A stretch of DNA of 23,228 nt. Origin: Oscillospiraceae bacterium (GTDB lineage Bacteria; Bacillota; Clostridia; Oscillospirales; Acutalibacteraceae). A program made the translations under genes and the position numbers. The first letter of the stretch is position 1; the number at the start of each line of letters is the position of its first letter. Below the pieces are notes generated by a model. That model had not been told where the DNA came from, did no database searches, and saw only the letters and a list, made by a program, of their open reading frames with translations. Shown here piece by piece: positions 7,601 to 15,659 of this stretch. Location of the stretch: positions 1 through 23,228 of the forward strand of contig WRDE01000005.1 of assembly GCA_009783605.1 (NCBI GenBank), given 5' to 3'.

Positions 7601-8583
7601 CACAGCTGCCCCCTTGTCCCCCACCGGATGCCGTCAACCAACTCAAACGCGGCGTCCCGGATTCGTTTGGGCTGCGCTTCGAAAAACTCCACGACCGGTT
7701 CACCCTTTTTGATATTCCACAATCCCGCCACCTGCCCGTTCACGGCAATTGTCGGCAGGCAGATGCCCGACCGCGTGATGACCGCTTTCTTATACGCCGC
7801 CGGCAGCACCGCGCTGCGGTCGGTGTAGGACACGATGAGCGGGTCGAAACCGGACAGCAGCATCAGCTCGGGGATGTCGGCCATATCCGCGTTGTCGTCT
7901 ATGTAGTAATAGATGCTCTTATTGTGCTCGAATCGCACATATTTGTCCAGATCCAGCGCAAACAACGCCTTTTTTCGTTCCTTCGCAAGCCCGAAAAACC
8001 ATGCCGCGTCGGTGAGCGTCGCCGGACCGTAAGCCGCGAGAAACCGGCGGAAAAGCCCGGGCAGCACTTCTTCGAAGGTCTGCGTGGGTTCGGCGTCGAT
8101 CAAGTCAAAATCCCGGCTGGTCATATCCCGGAAGGCAACCCTGCCCAGCCGTGCCAGTTCGCAAAAAACGCCGCCCCACGGGGACAGCGCCCGTTCGATC
8201 GTCCCCCGATCATAGTCGTCGGCAAATATCAGGCGCATTTCGGTGCGGGAATAGACGCCGTCCTCCATGAGGGCGACGACCCGGTCGGCGATCGTCTTAT
8301 ACGGCTCTCCCCAGCGCCACCCGCCGGAATTGAGCGCCAGCAGCGTCGGCAGATCGTCGATATCCACACCGTGCAGCGCGTGGTGAATCCACGTTTTGGT
8401 GAGCGCTGTTTTCCAGCCAATCAGCGGGGCGCCCCGGATCAACGCGGAGAAGGCCACATTGCGGTGGAACCAGCAATGCAGCCCGAGCAGCTCATGGGAG
8501 ATCTGCCGTATGTCCCCGCATTTGCGCGACAGGTACAGCCCGTGCATGCGCCGGCGTTGGATTTGTTCGGTTGGGTTGGTCAT
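7600..8583 (-). CDS. Winged-helix (HTH_42) protein of the AlkZ/YcaQ DNA-glycosylase superfamily, catalytic motif apparently lost
   Basis: The 327-residue product matches the winged helix DNA-binding family typified by E. coli YcaQ (AlkX) and Streptomyces AlkZ, which excise bases from alkylated or cross-linked DNA. Recognisable parts are an N-terminal helical block, TWIHHALHGVDIDDLP where the family has RGTLH-like sequence, LLSGFDPLIVSYTDR (~245-260) and LPTIAVNGQVAGLWNIKKG near the C-terminus. Enzymes of this family carry a QxQ motif in a GLQAQ-like context. The equivalent stretch here reads GLHCW (34-38), so both glutamines appear to be replaced. The protein may bind DNA without cutting, or use other residues. 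No good ribosome binding site precedes the ATG at 8583, so the exact start is less certain; M13 is an alternative. Its start region is divergent from the phosphatase-like gene. Confidence 0.82.
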   Translation of the reverse strand: MTNPTEQIQRRRMHGLYLSRKCGDIRQISHELLGLHCWFHRNVAFSALIRGAPLIGWKTALTKTWIHHALHGVDIDDLPTLLALNSGGWRWGEPYKTIADRVVALMEDGVYSRTEMRLIFADDYDRGTIERALSPWGGVFCELARLGRVAFRDMTSRDFDLIDAEPTQTFEEVLPGLFRRFLAAYGPATLTDAAWFFGLAKERKKALFALDLDKYVRFEHNKSIYYYIDDNADMADIPELMLLSGFDPLIVSYTDRSAVLPAAYKKAVITRSGICLPTIAVNGQVAGLWNIKKGEPVVEFFEAQPKRIRDAAFELVDGIRWGTRGQL

Positions 8584-8626
8584 TGTTTATACACCCGGTT
8601 TTGTTGCTGCTATCGTTGACGGAATT

Positions 8627-8654
8627 ATTCTAACATAAATTTTGCCGAAAGCAA
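8627..8654 (-). promoter_or_regulatory. Possible promoter of the winged-helix gene
   Basis: On the minus strand, TTGCTT (8654-8649) and TAGAAT (8632-8627) are separated by 16 bases, 43 bases ahead of the ATG. It overlaps the 13-bp inverted repeat at 8637-8671, so a protein bound there would block it. Confidence 0.45.
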
Positions 8655-8671
8655 CGCCTTCGGCAAAATTT
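8637..8671. promoter_or_regulatory. Perfect 13-bp inverted repeat between divergent genes
   Basis: AAATTTTGCCGAA (8637-8649) and TTCGGCAAAATTT (8659-8671) are exact complements around a 9-base spacer. It lies between two genes that are transcribed away from each other, covers the leftward promoter and ends 14 bases before the rightward -35 box. An operator shared by both genes is the simplest reading. A back-to-back terminator is possible by shape but makes little sense between two start sites. Confidence 0.55.
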
Positions 8672-8684
8672 GTCCGTGAATAAA

Positions 8685-8713
8685 TTGACGAACAACCCCG
8701 TGTCGTGTAAAAT
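8685..8713 (+). promoter_or_regulatory. Promoter of the LMW phosphatase-like gene
   Basis: TTGACG (8685-8690) and TAAAAT (8708-8713) are separated by 17 bases and lie 37 bases upstream of the ATG at 8750. Both hexamers differ from consensus at one base. Confidence 0.7.
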
Positions 8714-8749
8714 GAAGTTCCCTTTATAACCTTATTGTAAGGAGCGACA

Positions 8750-9079
8750 ATGAAGCTATTATTCCTATGCAGCCAAAACAAACGCCGCAGCCTGACCGCC
8801 GAAAAGATTTTCGGTGGTTTGGACGGCCATATCGCCCGTTCCGCCGGCACCGAAAACAACTCCCGCATCAAAGTGACCGCTGGCTTGCTCGGCTGGGCGG
8901 ATATCATTTTTTGCATGGAGAAGAAACATGTCCGCCGGATAAAAGAGAAATATAACGATGTCATAAGCGGCAAAGAAGTCGTTTGCCTCAACATCCCGGA
9001 TGACTACGGCTATATGGATGAAACGTTGATCGGGATACTCGAAGCGAGCGTTGGCACATATATTGGCATCCCAAATTAA
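8750..9079 (+). CDS. Low-molecular-weight protein tyrosine phosphatase-like protein
   Basis: The 109-residue protein begins with MKLLFLCSQNKRRS, which holds the CX5R(S) phosphatase loop (C7, R13, S14) directly after the first beta strand, as in low-molecular-weight tyrosine phosphatases. ADIIFCMEKKH matches the family core strand. The general-acid Asp expected near the C-terminus may be in IPDDYGYMD (~83-91). At 109 residues it is shorter than the ~150-residue classical enzymes but fits a compact bacterial subgroup. AAGGAG lies five bases before the ATG. It stands alone on the plus strand, divergent from the DNA-glycosylase-like gene, with which it may share the palindromic operator. Its substrate is unknown; phosphoprotein or arsenate-type chemistry cannot be excluded. 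Confidence 0.82.
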   Translation: MKLLFLCSQNKRRSLTAEKIFGGLDGHIARSAGTENNSRIKVTAGLLGWADIIFCMEKKHVRRIKEKYNDVISGKEVVCLNIPDDYGYMDETLIGILEASVGTYIGIPN

Positions 9080-9105
9080 CGTGGAAAATGTCAGGTGAGG
9101 AACTC

Positions 9106-9204
9106 ATGAAAAACACCAGCAGATACTATATCGGGGAATGTATATTGAAGTTAATGCGTGAACATAAGGCGAAAACTTCTCTTTTAATAATAGCACCCTC
9201 ATGA
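9106..9204 (+). CDS. Small hypothetical ORF (32 aa) downstream of the phosphatase-like gene
   Basis: An ATG at 9106 is preceded by GTGAGGA at a good distance and opens 32 codons (MKNTSRYYIGECILKLMREH...), ending 2 bases before the stop of the convergent hydrolase gene. It starts 26 bases after the phosphatase-like stop, so it could be co-transcribed. I recognise no family. It may be a genuine small protein or the remnant of a longer gene cut by rearrangement. Confidence 0.35.
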   Translation: MKNTSRYYIGECILKLMREHKAKTSLLIIAPS

Positions 9205-9206
9205 AA

Positions 9207-12200
9207 CTACATTTCCCGCGGGAAAACGGTTATCTTATTAACTAACATTTGCAATATCAGCCGCGCGTCCGCAACGCCCAGTCTATCACCGCCGCTGACG
9301 TTGGCGATATCCAGTTGTTCATCGGTAAGTTTGATCTTCCCCACAAGATATTGAAGGATCATCCTCGCATCGGATACCTCCACCCGACCGCTGTTGTTGA
9401 CATCACCTAATAATACAGACCGTTCCAGTTTGATATCACATGTGCGCAATACGCCTCCGCCGTCAAACACCAGCGTCAATATGCGCGCTCCCGCCGGGAT
9501 CAATCCTGTCACGCTTTCGCGTCCGTCCACCAGCACCCGGAAACCCGTGTCAGCACCGGCAAACTGCGGTAACAATGTATATATACCGGTTGTTTCTACC
9601 TGAATGGGATAACTCAGCCATGTCCCCGCGCCGAAGCCGCTCATCTCTTTTCCGTTGGGTGTCGCATCGGTTATATAGGGGGAATCCCCCGCGTTTCGCC
9701 CGATAAATCCGGTCGCCGGTATTTGTGCCGTATGCTCCGGCGCAATTGCATACAATGAAGAATCAATCTCCGCCAGCGTTATAGCGTTCAAATAAGCGCT
9801 GCCGGTTGCAACCCCGTAGTTTTTATCGTCGGTCAGCGTTATCCGTACAGTCGCTTTGTCCGAGGGGGAATGCAGCCGGAACAGGAACCCTGCCCGGAAT
9901 TGTTGAAGCGCACGGGCGCTCACCGTCTCGCTTGCGCAGATTTCTCCGTTTATCAGGAAATCCAGCCGCATCTGCGCGTGCCAGACACCGCAATAGATAT
10001 ATACCCGCTGCGCCGAATCGGCATATGACAAATCAAATTCTAAATAATTACCCTGTCCGCGCATATGGCTGCCGGTACGGTCAACCGGTTTCACCGACCC
10101 CGCGTCATCGGCGATATAGTACAGGTTCGCGTCGGTCATCATCCCCTGCTCGCCGCTCGGCACCGCTTCATGTATCCGCCGCAGTGTACCGATCCCCTTG
10201 CCGCCCGCTTTGCGGGACTGCGGGTTGCTCCCGTCGATATTTTGCATCACCTGAACCCAGTCTTTGGCACCCTCTTCGGTCAGATAAACTTTACCGGAAT
10301 ATCTTGTTCCCGTGGAACTGACGGCGTAAGATCCCGCTTTATCAGCCGCCGGGATTTTTACACGCAGCGTTTTCTCCGACGAAGCGCCGTTTAACACCGC
10401 TGTCAGCGTCAGCGCCGATTCCGCGTCCCGCATCCCCGGCAGCGGCCGTGCGACATTACCGTCCGGGCGTACACCGAAAGAGTTTATGTCCTTGAAATCG
10501 GAGGTCACTGTGATTACGCTGTTATATACCGCGCCGACCGTTTCCATTTTTAAACTGTAAATTACCGCATCCGCTGGATTACCGTTCAAAACATCTTCAA
10601 CCGCCGATTCCAGATCCGTCCGTGCCCGTTCGGCACCGGTCATACCCGACGGCTCAGGAATTACCGCTACCGGATCGCTGCGTTTACTCTCCATATTATT
10701 GCTGATACCGGCTACGGCGATATAATACCGCCGCCCGTTCTCCGCCGGCAGCGCAGTTGGCATTGTGGCTGCCTCGACTGTGTTGTCCAGCCGTTCCGGG
10801 TCGAAGCCCCAGTATATTTTCCAGCCGTCGACGTTGTCGCCTTTGCCGGGCTGCGCCGATATGTGAATCGCTTTATCCGATCCCGCCGCCGTCACATTTA
10901 CCGGTTTACGCGGGTACATAATGCCGCCCTCGGTCAGTATAATACCTTTTAACGACACACTGCCGCTCCGGCCGGCATTCGTCCACTTTACCAGCAGATA
11001 CCGCCCGTCGTCCGCCGCTATATAGGGTATCTCCATGACATAGCTGCCTTCCGGCAATGACACACCGTCTGCGACGGTGATTACCTCCGGCTCACAGGAC
11101 GCGTCGGACAGCGTCGCCGTCAGCTCACCCGTACCCCCCTCAACGCCGACAATGACCCATACCGTCCGCAGCCGGTTATCAGCGGGGACGGTAAACATAA
11201 AACCTTCCGCGCCGTAATTATGTATCGGTTTTACCGCTTCCACCGCGCCGGCAAAGCCCAGCTTTTGCATATCCGGACTGTCCCGCCAGATGACCGGATT
11301 TCCCTTTTGCTTCGCCGGATATCCCACCGTATTCACATTGCGGATCAATCCGGTCCCTTTGCTTTCCTGCCGCTTCAACCCATCCGTAATGCTGTTATCT
11401 TCATACAACCCGAATATCACATAATCGGCCGCGGCGGCTATGTCCGCCGCCGATAAACCGCTTTCAGACAGTGTCCGCGCCTTCGCGCCGAGATAAGCCG
11501 CAGAACCGGCTTCGCCGGCCAGCGTATAAGTATGCGTTCCCGGCTGTACCGCATAGGTCTGTTCACGGCTGCCGTTGCGTACCGTCAGGGTAAACGCCTG
11601 CTCTGCCGTGACAGAAAACTGCACCGCGTCCTTTCCGCTGACACGTTCTTCCGCCATCAGCGTCACCCGGTTGGCGACCCCCGCGTGCTTCATGTATAAC
11701 CGCTCGATACCGTGGGTCTCGGTCAGCCGCACATCCCAAGTGATGGTGTTTTCCGGTGCGTTGGGGCGGATACCCAAAACATCCTCGATCATCACCCCGA
11801 TCGAAAGACACCCCGTCCAGCCCATAAACTCCGGCCGGGACATCAATGAGCCGTTGTTGTAGCCGTTGCGCGTATACTCCGCCGAATAGTTCTCCCATAG
11901 GGTAGACTCCTGTACATACCCGCCGGTTTTGCCCGCCTGATATACCTCCGACACCGCGGTCAAATGCCGCAGCGCCTCTTCAAAGGCCATATCGCCATAA
12001 CCGGTTTCGCTCAACCCTTTGATATATTGATACGAGGTCGGCGCCCACACCGCGCCGCGCCAATAACCGCCTTCCGGCTGATAGCCCGGATGGTCATATG
12101 CCGTGGTCGCCAGCCCCTGCGGCCGGAACAATTTTTCGGAATTACGCCCGTGCGCTGTGATGATAGCTTCCGCCCGTTCCGGCGTCGCCACATGGGCCGC

Positions 12201-13169
12201 CAGCGCCCACAGCGCCGTCGGGGTCGATACGTTGGTCTTGGTTATGCCGTTGGCCGCGAGGTTGGCATACATCTGCGCGTCCTCGCTCCACAGCTTTTCA
12301 TTGATCAACGCCGTGATACGGGTGTGCTCCATTTCGTAATATGCCTTTTTAACGGGATTGCCCACTGCACCGGCAATTTTAGCCAGATAATACGCAAACT
12401 GCGCCTGTTGAATGCTCAGGTCGTTGTAGGTCTGCCCGCCGTCGGAAGCAGGATTGTATCCTTCATAGGGTGCGCCTTGATTGAAGGTGTTATCCAGTCC
12501 GTTGCCGTAACCGTTGGTTTTACCATACAATCCGCCGGCGGTTTTTTTATACCGCTCGATGAAGGCGAAATGGGATTCCAGCCGCTCGAATATCGTTTTC
12601 CCTTTGATGATTTGACCGAAACGTCCCGCGTCGCCGTGGATCAGGTACTGCTCCCATTCCGCCCAGCCCCACAACGGCGGGTTCATCGAACGCGGGTCTT
12701 TATATCCGGTACCCTCCCGCTCCCAATAATCCTGTCCGGTATTGCCGATGATCTCGCGGGGGATGTATCCGTCGTTTTCACCGCCGGGATTATCCGTTTG
12801 ATTCATATAAAAGTTATCCATCGACGCCAGCGTCGGAAATTGATGCAGACCGTATTTGTCGTACATCATCATGAACAGGGTATCCCACGCGTAGATGTTT
12901 CCGCTGAACGCCGCGTCCATGTAATACGGGCGGGCGGGGTTGGTCGCCGCCGGGATCTGCTTGATGTTATTTTTGTGAATTTGCCATGAAACGGTATACA
13001 GCTCTTCCCATTCCGGGTGGTCGCCGAAGCGCACCCGCGGCAAATCGGTCATGTCCACGGCATATCCGTTCGGTAATGTTTCCGCCGACGTGTTTTGTGA
13101 TGTTACCGACAATGCGGCAACCGTCGTCATAGCTGCCGCCACAATTGCCGCCACCTTTCTTCTTATCAT
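9207..13169 (-). CDS. Secreted multimodular glycoside hydrolase (GH63/MGH1-like) with C-terminal dockerin
   Basis: I choose the ATG at 13169 because the signal peptide (MIRRKVAAIVAAAMTTVAALS...) starts there and GGAAAGGA lies 11 bases upstream. The frame is open to 13262, but those 31 residues look spurious. The 1,320-residue protein has, in order: a signal peptide; an (alpha/alpha)6-barrel of GH63/MGH1 type (~45-470) with NGLDN (Asp 226) and WENYS (Glu 426) at the positions of the family acid/base pair and GGYWRGAVWAP before the latter; a beta-rich region (~583-750) that may bind carbohydrate; an FN3-like domain (~753-835); two more beta modules (~1013-1137 and a CBM6/35-like one at ~1153-1248); and a type I dockerin (~1252-1320). 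The first dockerin loop, GDVNNSGRVEVSD, is intact; the second, ANVSGGDRLGVAD, is degenerate. The enzyme probably removes glucose or mannose units from plant or storage glycans and docks to a cohesin. Substrate is not predictable. Confidence 0.9.
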   Translation of the reverse strand: MIRRKVAAIVAAAMTTVAALSVTSQNTSAETLPNGYAVDMTDLPRVRFGDHPEWEELYTVSWQIHKNNIKQIPAATNPARPYYMDAAFSGNIYAWDTLFMMMYDKYGLHQFPTLASMDNFYMNQTDNPGGENDGYIPREIIGNTGQDYWEREGTGYKDPRSMNPPLWGWAEWEQYLIHGDAGRFGQIIKGKTIFERLESHFAFIERYKKTAGGLYGKTNGYGNGLDNTFNQGAPYEGYNPASDGGQTYNDLSIQQAQFAYYLAKIAGAVGNPVKKAYYEMEHTRITALINEKLWSEDAQMYANLAANGITKTNVSTPTALWALAAHVATPERAEAIITAHGRNSEKLFRPQGLATTAYDHPGYQPEGGYWRGAVWAPTSYQYIKGLSETGYGDMAFEEALRHLTAVSEVYQAGKTGGYVQESTLWENYSAEYTRNGYNNGSLMSRPEFMGWTGCLSIGVMIEDVLGIRPNAPENTITWDVRLTETHGIERLYMKHAGVANRVTLMAEERVSGKDAVQFSVTAEQAFTLTVRNGSREQTYAVQPGTHTYTLAGEAGSAAYLGAKARTLSESGLSAADIAAAADYVIFGLYEDNSITDGLKRQESKGTGLIRNVNTVGYPAKQKGNPVIWRDSPDMQKLGFAGAVEAVKPIHNYGAEGFMFTVPADNRLRTVWVIVGVEGGTGELTATLSDASCEPEVITVADGVSLPEGSYVMEIPYIAADDGRYLLVKWTNAGRSGSVSLKGIILTEGGIMYPRKPVNVTAAGSDKAIHISAQPGKGDNVDGWKIYWGFDPERLDNTVEAATMPTALPAENGRRYYIAVAGISNNMESKRSDPVAVIPEPSGMTGAERARTDLESAVEDVLNGNPADAVIYSLKMETVGAVYNSVITVTSDFKDINSFGVRPDGNVARPLPGMRDAESALTLTAVLNGASSEKTLRVKIPAADKAGSYAVSSTGTRYSGKVYLTEEGAKDWVQVMQNIDGSNPQSRKAGGKGIGTLRRIHEAVPSGEQGMMTDANLYYIADDAGSVKPVDRTGSHMRGQGNYLEFDLSYADSAQRVYIYCGVWHAQMRLDFLINGEICASETVSARALQQFRAGFLFRLHSPSDKATVRITLTDDKNYGVATGSAYLNAITLAEIDSSLYAIAPEHTAQIPATGFIGRNAGDSPYITDATPNGKEMSGFGAGTWLSYPIQVETTGIYTLLPQFAGADTGFRVLVDGRESVTGLIPAGARILTLVFDGGGVLRTCDIKLERSVLLGDVNNSGRVEVSDARMILQYLVGKIKLTDEQLDIANVSGGDRLGVADARLILQMLVNKITVFPREM

Positions 13170-13206
13170 ACCAACAACCATCCTTTCCGGATTTGATTTA
13201 TAACAC

Positions 13207-13215
13207 AGTATAACA
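13207..13215 (-). promoter_or_regulatory. Possible extended -10 promoter of the dockerin hydrolase
   Basis: The minus strand reads TGT-TATACT (13215-13207), an extended -10 element, 37 bases before the ATG at 13169. There is no good -35 hexamer at the right distance. It would let the hydrolase be expressed separately from phoU, whose stop is 199 bases upstream of the hydrolase start. Confidence 0.35.
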
Positions 13216-13368
13216 CATATCACAAGATAATACTTGCAATATATGTGGAAAATATAGTACAATATAACGGGATGTATAAATGGACGGTGTTAAGTAGTTC
13301 TTGTAGAAAGGTGGATTATTAATCTCCCCTTATATACTGTTATTCTTTACTGCGCCGGTATGCCACAT

Positions 13369-13998
13369 TCACCCCATCCCCATCACATGCCCGGCGATAT
13401 TGACCGCGTGGTCGGCGATCTTCTCAAAATATTTCGCGATCAGCAGCACGTCCAGCCCCACGTCGATGGCGGCGGGGTTTTTTAGAATAATGGCGGCAAT
13501 TTCGCTTTTCACTTCATCCAGCATCCGGTCGATGACGTCGTCGTATTCCTCCATGTGTTCGATAAGCGAGATATCCCGCGTCAAAAACGCCTGCAGGCTC
13601 AGCTTGACTAGCCGGATGGTTTCGCGGGACATCTCCGGGATGATACCGTATTCCCGTATCATATCCTTCCCGTGCAGCCGCTCGGCGATGTTGACGATAT
13701 CCTCGGCGTTGTCGCCGATCCGCTCCAGATCCACGACCATTTTCTGGGCGCAGAGCACCTCTTTATAATCGTCGGCGATCAGCGGCTGCTGGAAGATCAG
13801 CAGCCGCGTACAGATATGCTCGATTTCCTTCTCCATTTTATTGATCTGCTTCTCCAGCGTGTGCACGCTGGAGAAGCAGGAGCGGTCACCCTCGATCAGG
13901 TACCCGACCGAAGCAATGACCGCTTTTTCGACCATCCCGTTCATGGCGGTCAGCTGCCTTTTCAGCACCGCCAGCCCTTTGACAAATTCGTTGCGCAT
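13369..13998 (-). CDS. phoU: Phosphate transport system regulator PhoU
   Basis: The 209-residue protein is all helical and has two PhoU repeats, each with the metal-binding ExxxD signature: DLERIGDNAEDI (90-101) and FEKIADHAVNI (191-201). PhoU binds Mn/Fe or Mg at these residues. It contacts the PstSCAB transporter and, in classical systems, the kinase PhoR, to report phosphate sufficiency and limit uptake. Length is normal for the family. GAGAGGAGC precedes the ATG by about eight bases, and the gene starts 27 bases after pstB, so it is the last gene of the pst operon. No histidine kinase gene is in the window for it to act on. Confidence 0.96.
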   Translation of the reverse strand: MRNEFVKGLAVLKRQLTAMNGMVEKAVIASVGYLIEGDRSCFSSVHTLEKQINKMEKEIEHICTRLLIFQQPLIADDYKEVLCAQKMVVDLERIGDNAEDIVNIAERLHGKDMIREYGIIPEMSRETIRLVKLSLQAFLTRDISLIEHMEEYDDVIDRMLDEVKSEIAAIILKNPAAIDVGLDVLLIAKYFEKIADHAVNIAGHVMGMG

Positions 13999-14025
13999 CC
14001 TGATGCTCCTCTCGTAAAAGCTGCT

Positions 14026-14781
14026 CTATCCGAAATGCCCGCTGACATATTCCAGCGTTTTTTTGTGTGCCGGGCTCCGGAATATCTGCTCGGTATCGTT
14101 GAATTCGACCAGATCACCCAGCAGGAAAAAGGCGGTTTTGTCCGATATGCGCGCCGCCTGCTGCATGTTGTGGGTGACCATGACGACGGTATAGGTTTTT
14201 TTCAGCTCCCGCATCAAGTCCTCGATCTTGAAGGTAGATATCGGGTCCAGCGCGGATGTCGCCTCGTCCATCAGCAGTATCTCGGGCTCCAGCGCGATGG
14301 CCCGGGCGATACAGAGCCGCTGTTGTTGGCCACCCGACAGGCTGAGAGCGGACTTCTTCAGCCGATCCTTGACCTCGTCCCAGAGGGCGGCTTGACGCAA
14401 ACTCCGCTCGACGATCTCATCCAATAAAATCCGTCGCTTCACTTTATGATACCGCGGCGCGTAGGCGACGTTGTCGTAGACGCTCATCGGGAACGGGTTG
14501 GGCTTCTGGAACACCATCCCGATCTTCTTGCGGATGCTCATCGGGTCGATATCGGTATCGTAGATGTTGACCCCGTCGAAAACCACCTCGCCGCCGATTT
14601 TTACGTCCCTGATGATGTCGTTCATCCGGTTAAGCGTACGCAAAAACGTCGATTTCCCGCAGCCCGACGGTCCGATCAGGGCGGTAATCTCATGCTTATT
14701 GATCCGCATATCGATATCGATCAGCGCGTGGTTGTCGCCGTAATGCAGATTGAGTTTTTTTGTTTGGATGATAGCCATCAT
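14026..14781 (-). CDS. pstB: Phosphate ABC transporter ATP-binding protein PstB
   Basis: The 251-residue ATPase powers phosphate import. It shows Walker A GPSGCGKST (37-45), the Q-loop in FQKPNP (~91-96), the ABC signature LSGGQQQR (148-155), Walker B ILLMDEATSALDP (168-180) and the switch His in VTHNMQQA (202-209). Length and sequence are typical. The pstA stop and the first ATG overlap as TAATG; a second ATG directly follows and sits at a better distance from GAGGAA, so translation may start at 14778. It acts as a cytoplasmic dimer with PstA and PstC. Confidence 0.97.
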   Translation of the reverse strand: MMAIIQTKKLNLHYGDNHALIDIDMRINKHEITALIGPSGCGKSTFLRTLNRMNDIIRDVKIGGEVVFDGVNIYDTDIDPMSIRKKIGMVFQKPNPFPMSVYDNVAYAPRYHKVKRRILLDEIVERSLRQAALWDEVKDRLKKSALSLSGGQQQRLCIARAIALEPEILLMDEATSALDPISTFKIEDLMRELKKTYTVVMVTHNMQQAARISDKTAFFLLGDLVEFNDTEQIFRSPAHKKTLEYVSGHFG

Positions 14782-15659
14782 TACTTCCTCTTCAGCTTCT
14801 TGCCCACAAAATAGGTGGAAATATTCAAAAACAACACCACGATCATCAGCACCGCGGCGATCGCGAAGGGCGCATCCTCCGGAACCCAGTGGGGTTTTTC
14901 GGTAAAGCTCTGGTACAGCTGCACCGTCAGCGTCGCGCCGGACTTGTCATACATGGTCAGCAGATTTTTCGGCATCTCATACGCCGTGCCGGAGGTGAAG
15001 AGCAGCGCGGCGCTCTCACCCACCATCCGCCCGACGCTCAGGATGACCGCGGCGATAATCCCCGGCATGGCGCAGGGCAACAGGATGGTGCGGATGATGT
15101 ATAACCGGTTGACCCCCATCGACAACGCCGCCTCCCGGTAGGTGACGTCCACCGCCTTCAGGCTCTCCTCGGTGGTGCGGATGATGATCGGCAGCGTGAT
15201 GACCGCCAGCGTGCAGGCGCCGGCCAGCAGCGAATAGTCCATGCGCAGGTAAGTGACAAAGCACAGCGCGCCGAACAGTCCGTAGACGATGGACGGGATA
15301 CCGGACAAAATCTCGATGGTATACCGGATTACGCTGAGCAATCGTCCCTGTTTGCCGTATTCCGACAGGTAGATGGCGCTGCCGATCCCGATGGGCAGCA
15401 CGATCAACAGCGACAGGACGGTGATGTACACCGTGTTGAGGATATTCGGCAGGATACCGAAATTCTGCTCCTCATACGATGTGGCGGTGGACAGGAATTT
15501 CCAGTTGATGGCGGGGATCCCCTTGGCGAAGATAAACGCGATGATGCCGAACAGGATCGCCAGCGCCACGCCCGTTGCGAAAAAGCACAGCGTACGGATG
15601 ATGATCGTATCTTTATGTGCACGTTTCTTGTAAAGATTATAGGCTTTATACGGATTCAT
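14781..15659 (-). CDS. pstA: Phosphate ABC transporter permease PstA
   Basis: The 292-residue membrane protein has six predicted segments, the first at ~22-45. It carries the EAA cytoplasmic loop that contacts PstB: ESLKAVDVTYREAALSMGV, followed by LYIIRTILLPCAMPGI. Other family signatures are LSGIPSIVYGLFG and SVGRMVGESAALL. GGGAGGAAGT lies just before the ATG. The start overlaps the end of pstC by 14 bases and the stop overlaps the pstB start by one base, so the three are translationally coupled. Confidence 0.96.
   Translation of the reverse strand: MNPYKAYNLYKKRAHKDTIIIRTLCFFATGVALAILFGIIAFIFAKGIPAINWKFLSTATSYEEQNFGILPNILNTVYITVLSLLIVLPIGIGSAIYLSEYGKQGRLLSVIRYTIEILSGIPSIVYGLFGALCFVTYLRMDYSLLAGACTLAVITLPIIIRTTEESLKAVDVTYREAALSMGVNRLYIIRTILLPCAMPGIIAAVILSVGRMVGESAALLFTSGTAYEMPKNLLTMYDKSGATLTVQLYQSFTEKPHWVPEDAPFAIAAVLMIVVLFLNISTYFVGKKLKRK

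Noticed and set aside
11964..12989. Plus-strand open frame of 341 codons
   Set aside because: It is antisense to the catalytic domain of the dockerin hydrolase, whose motifs are convincing.
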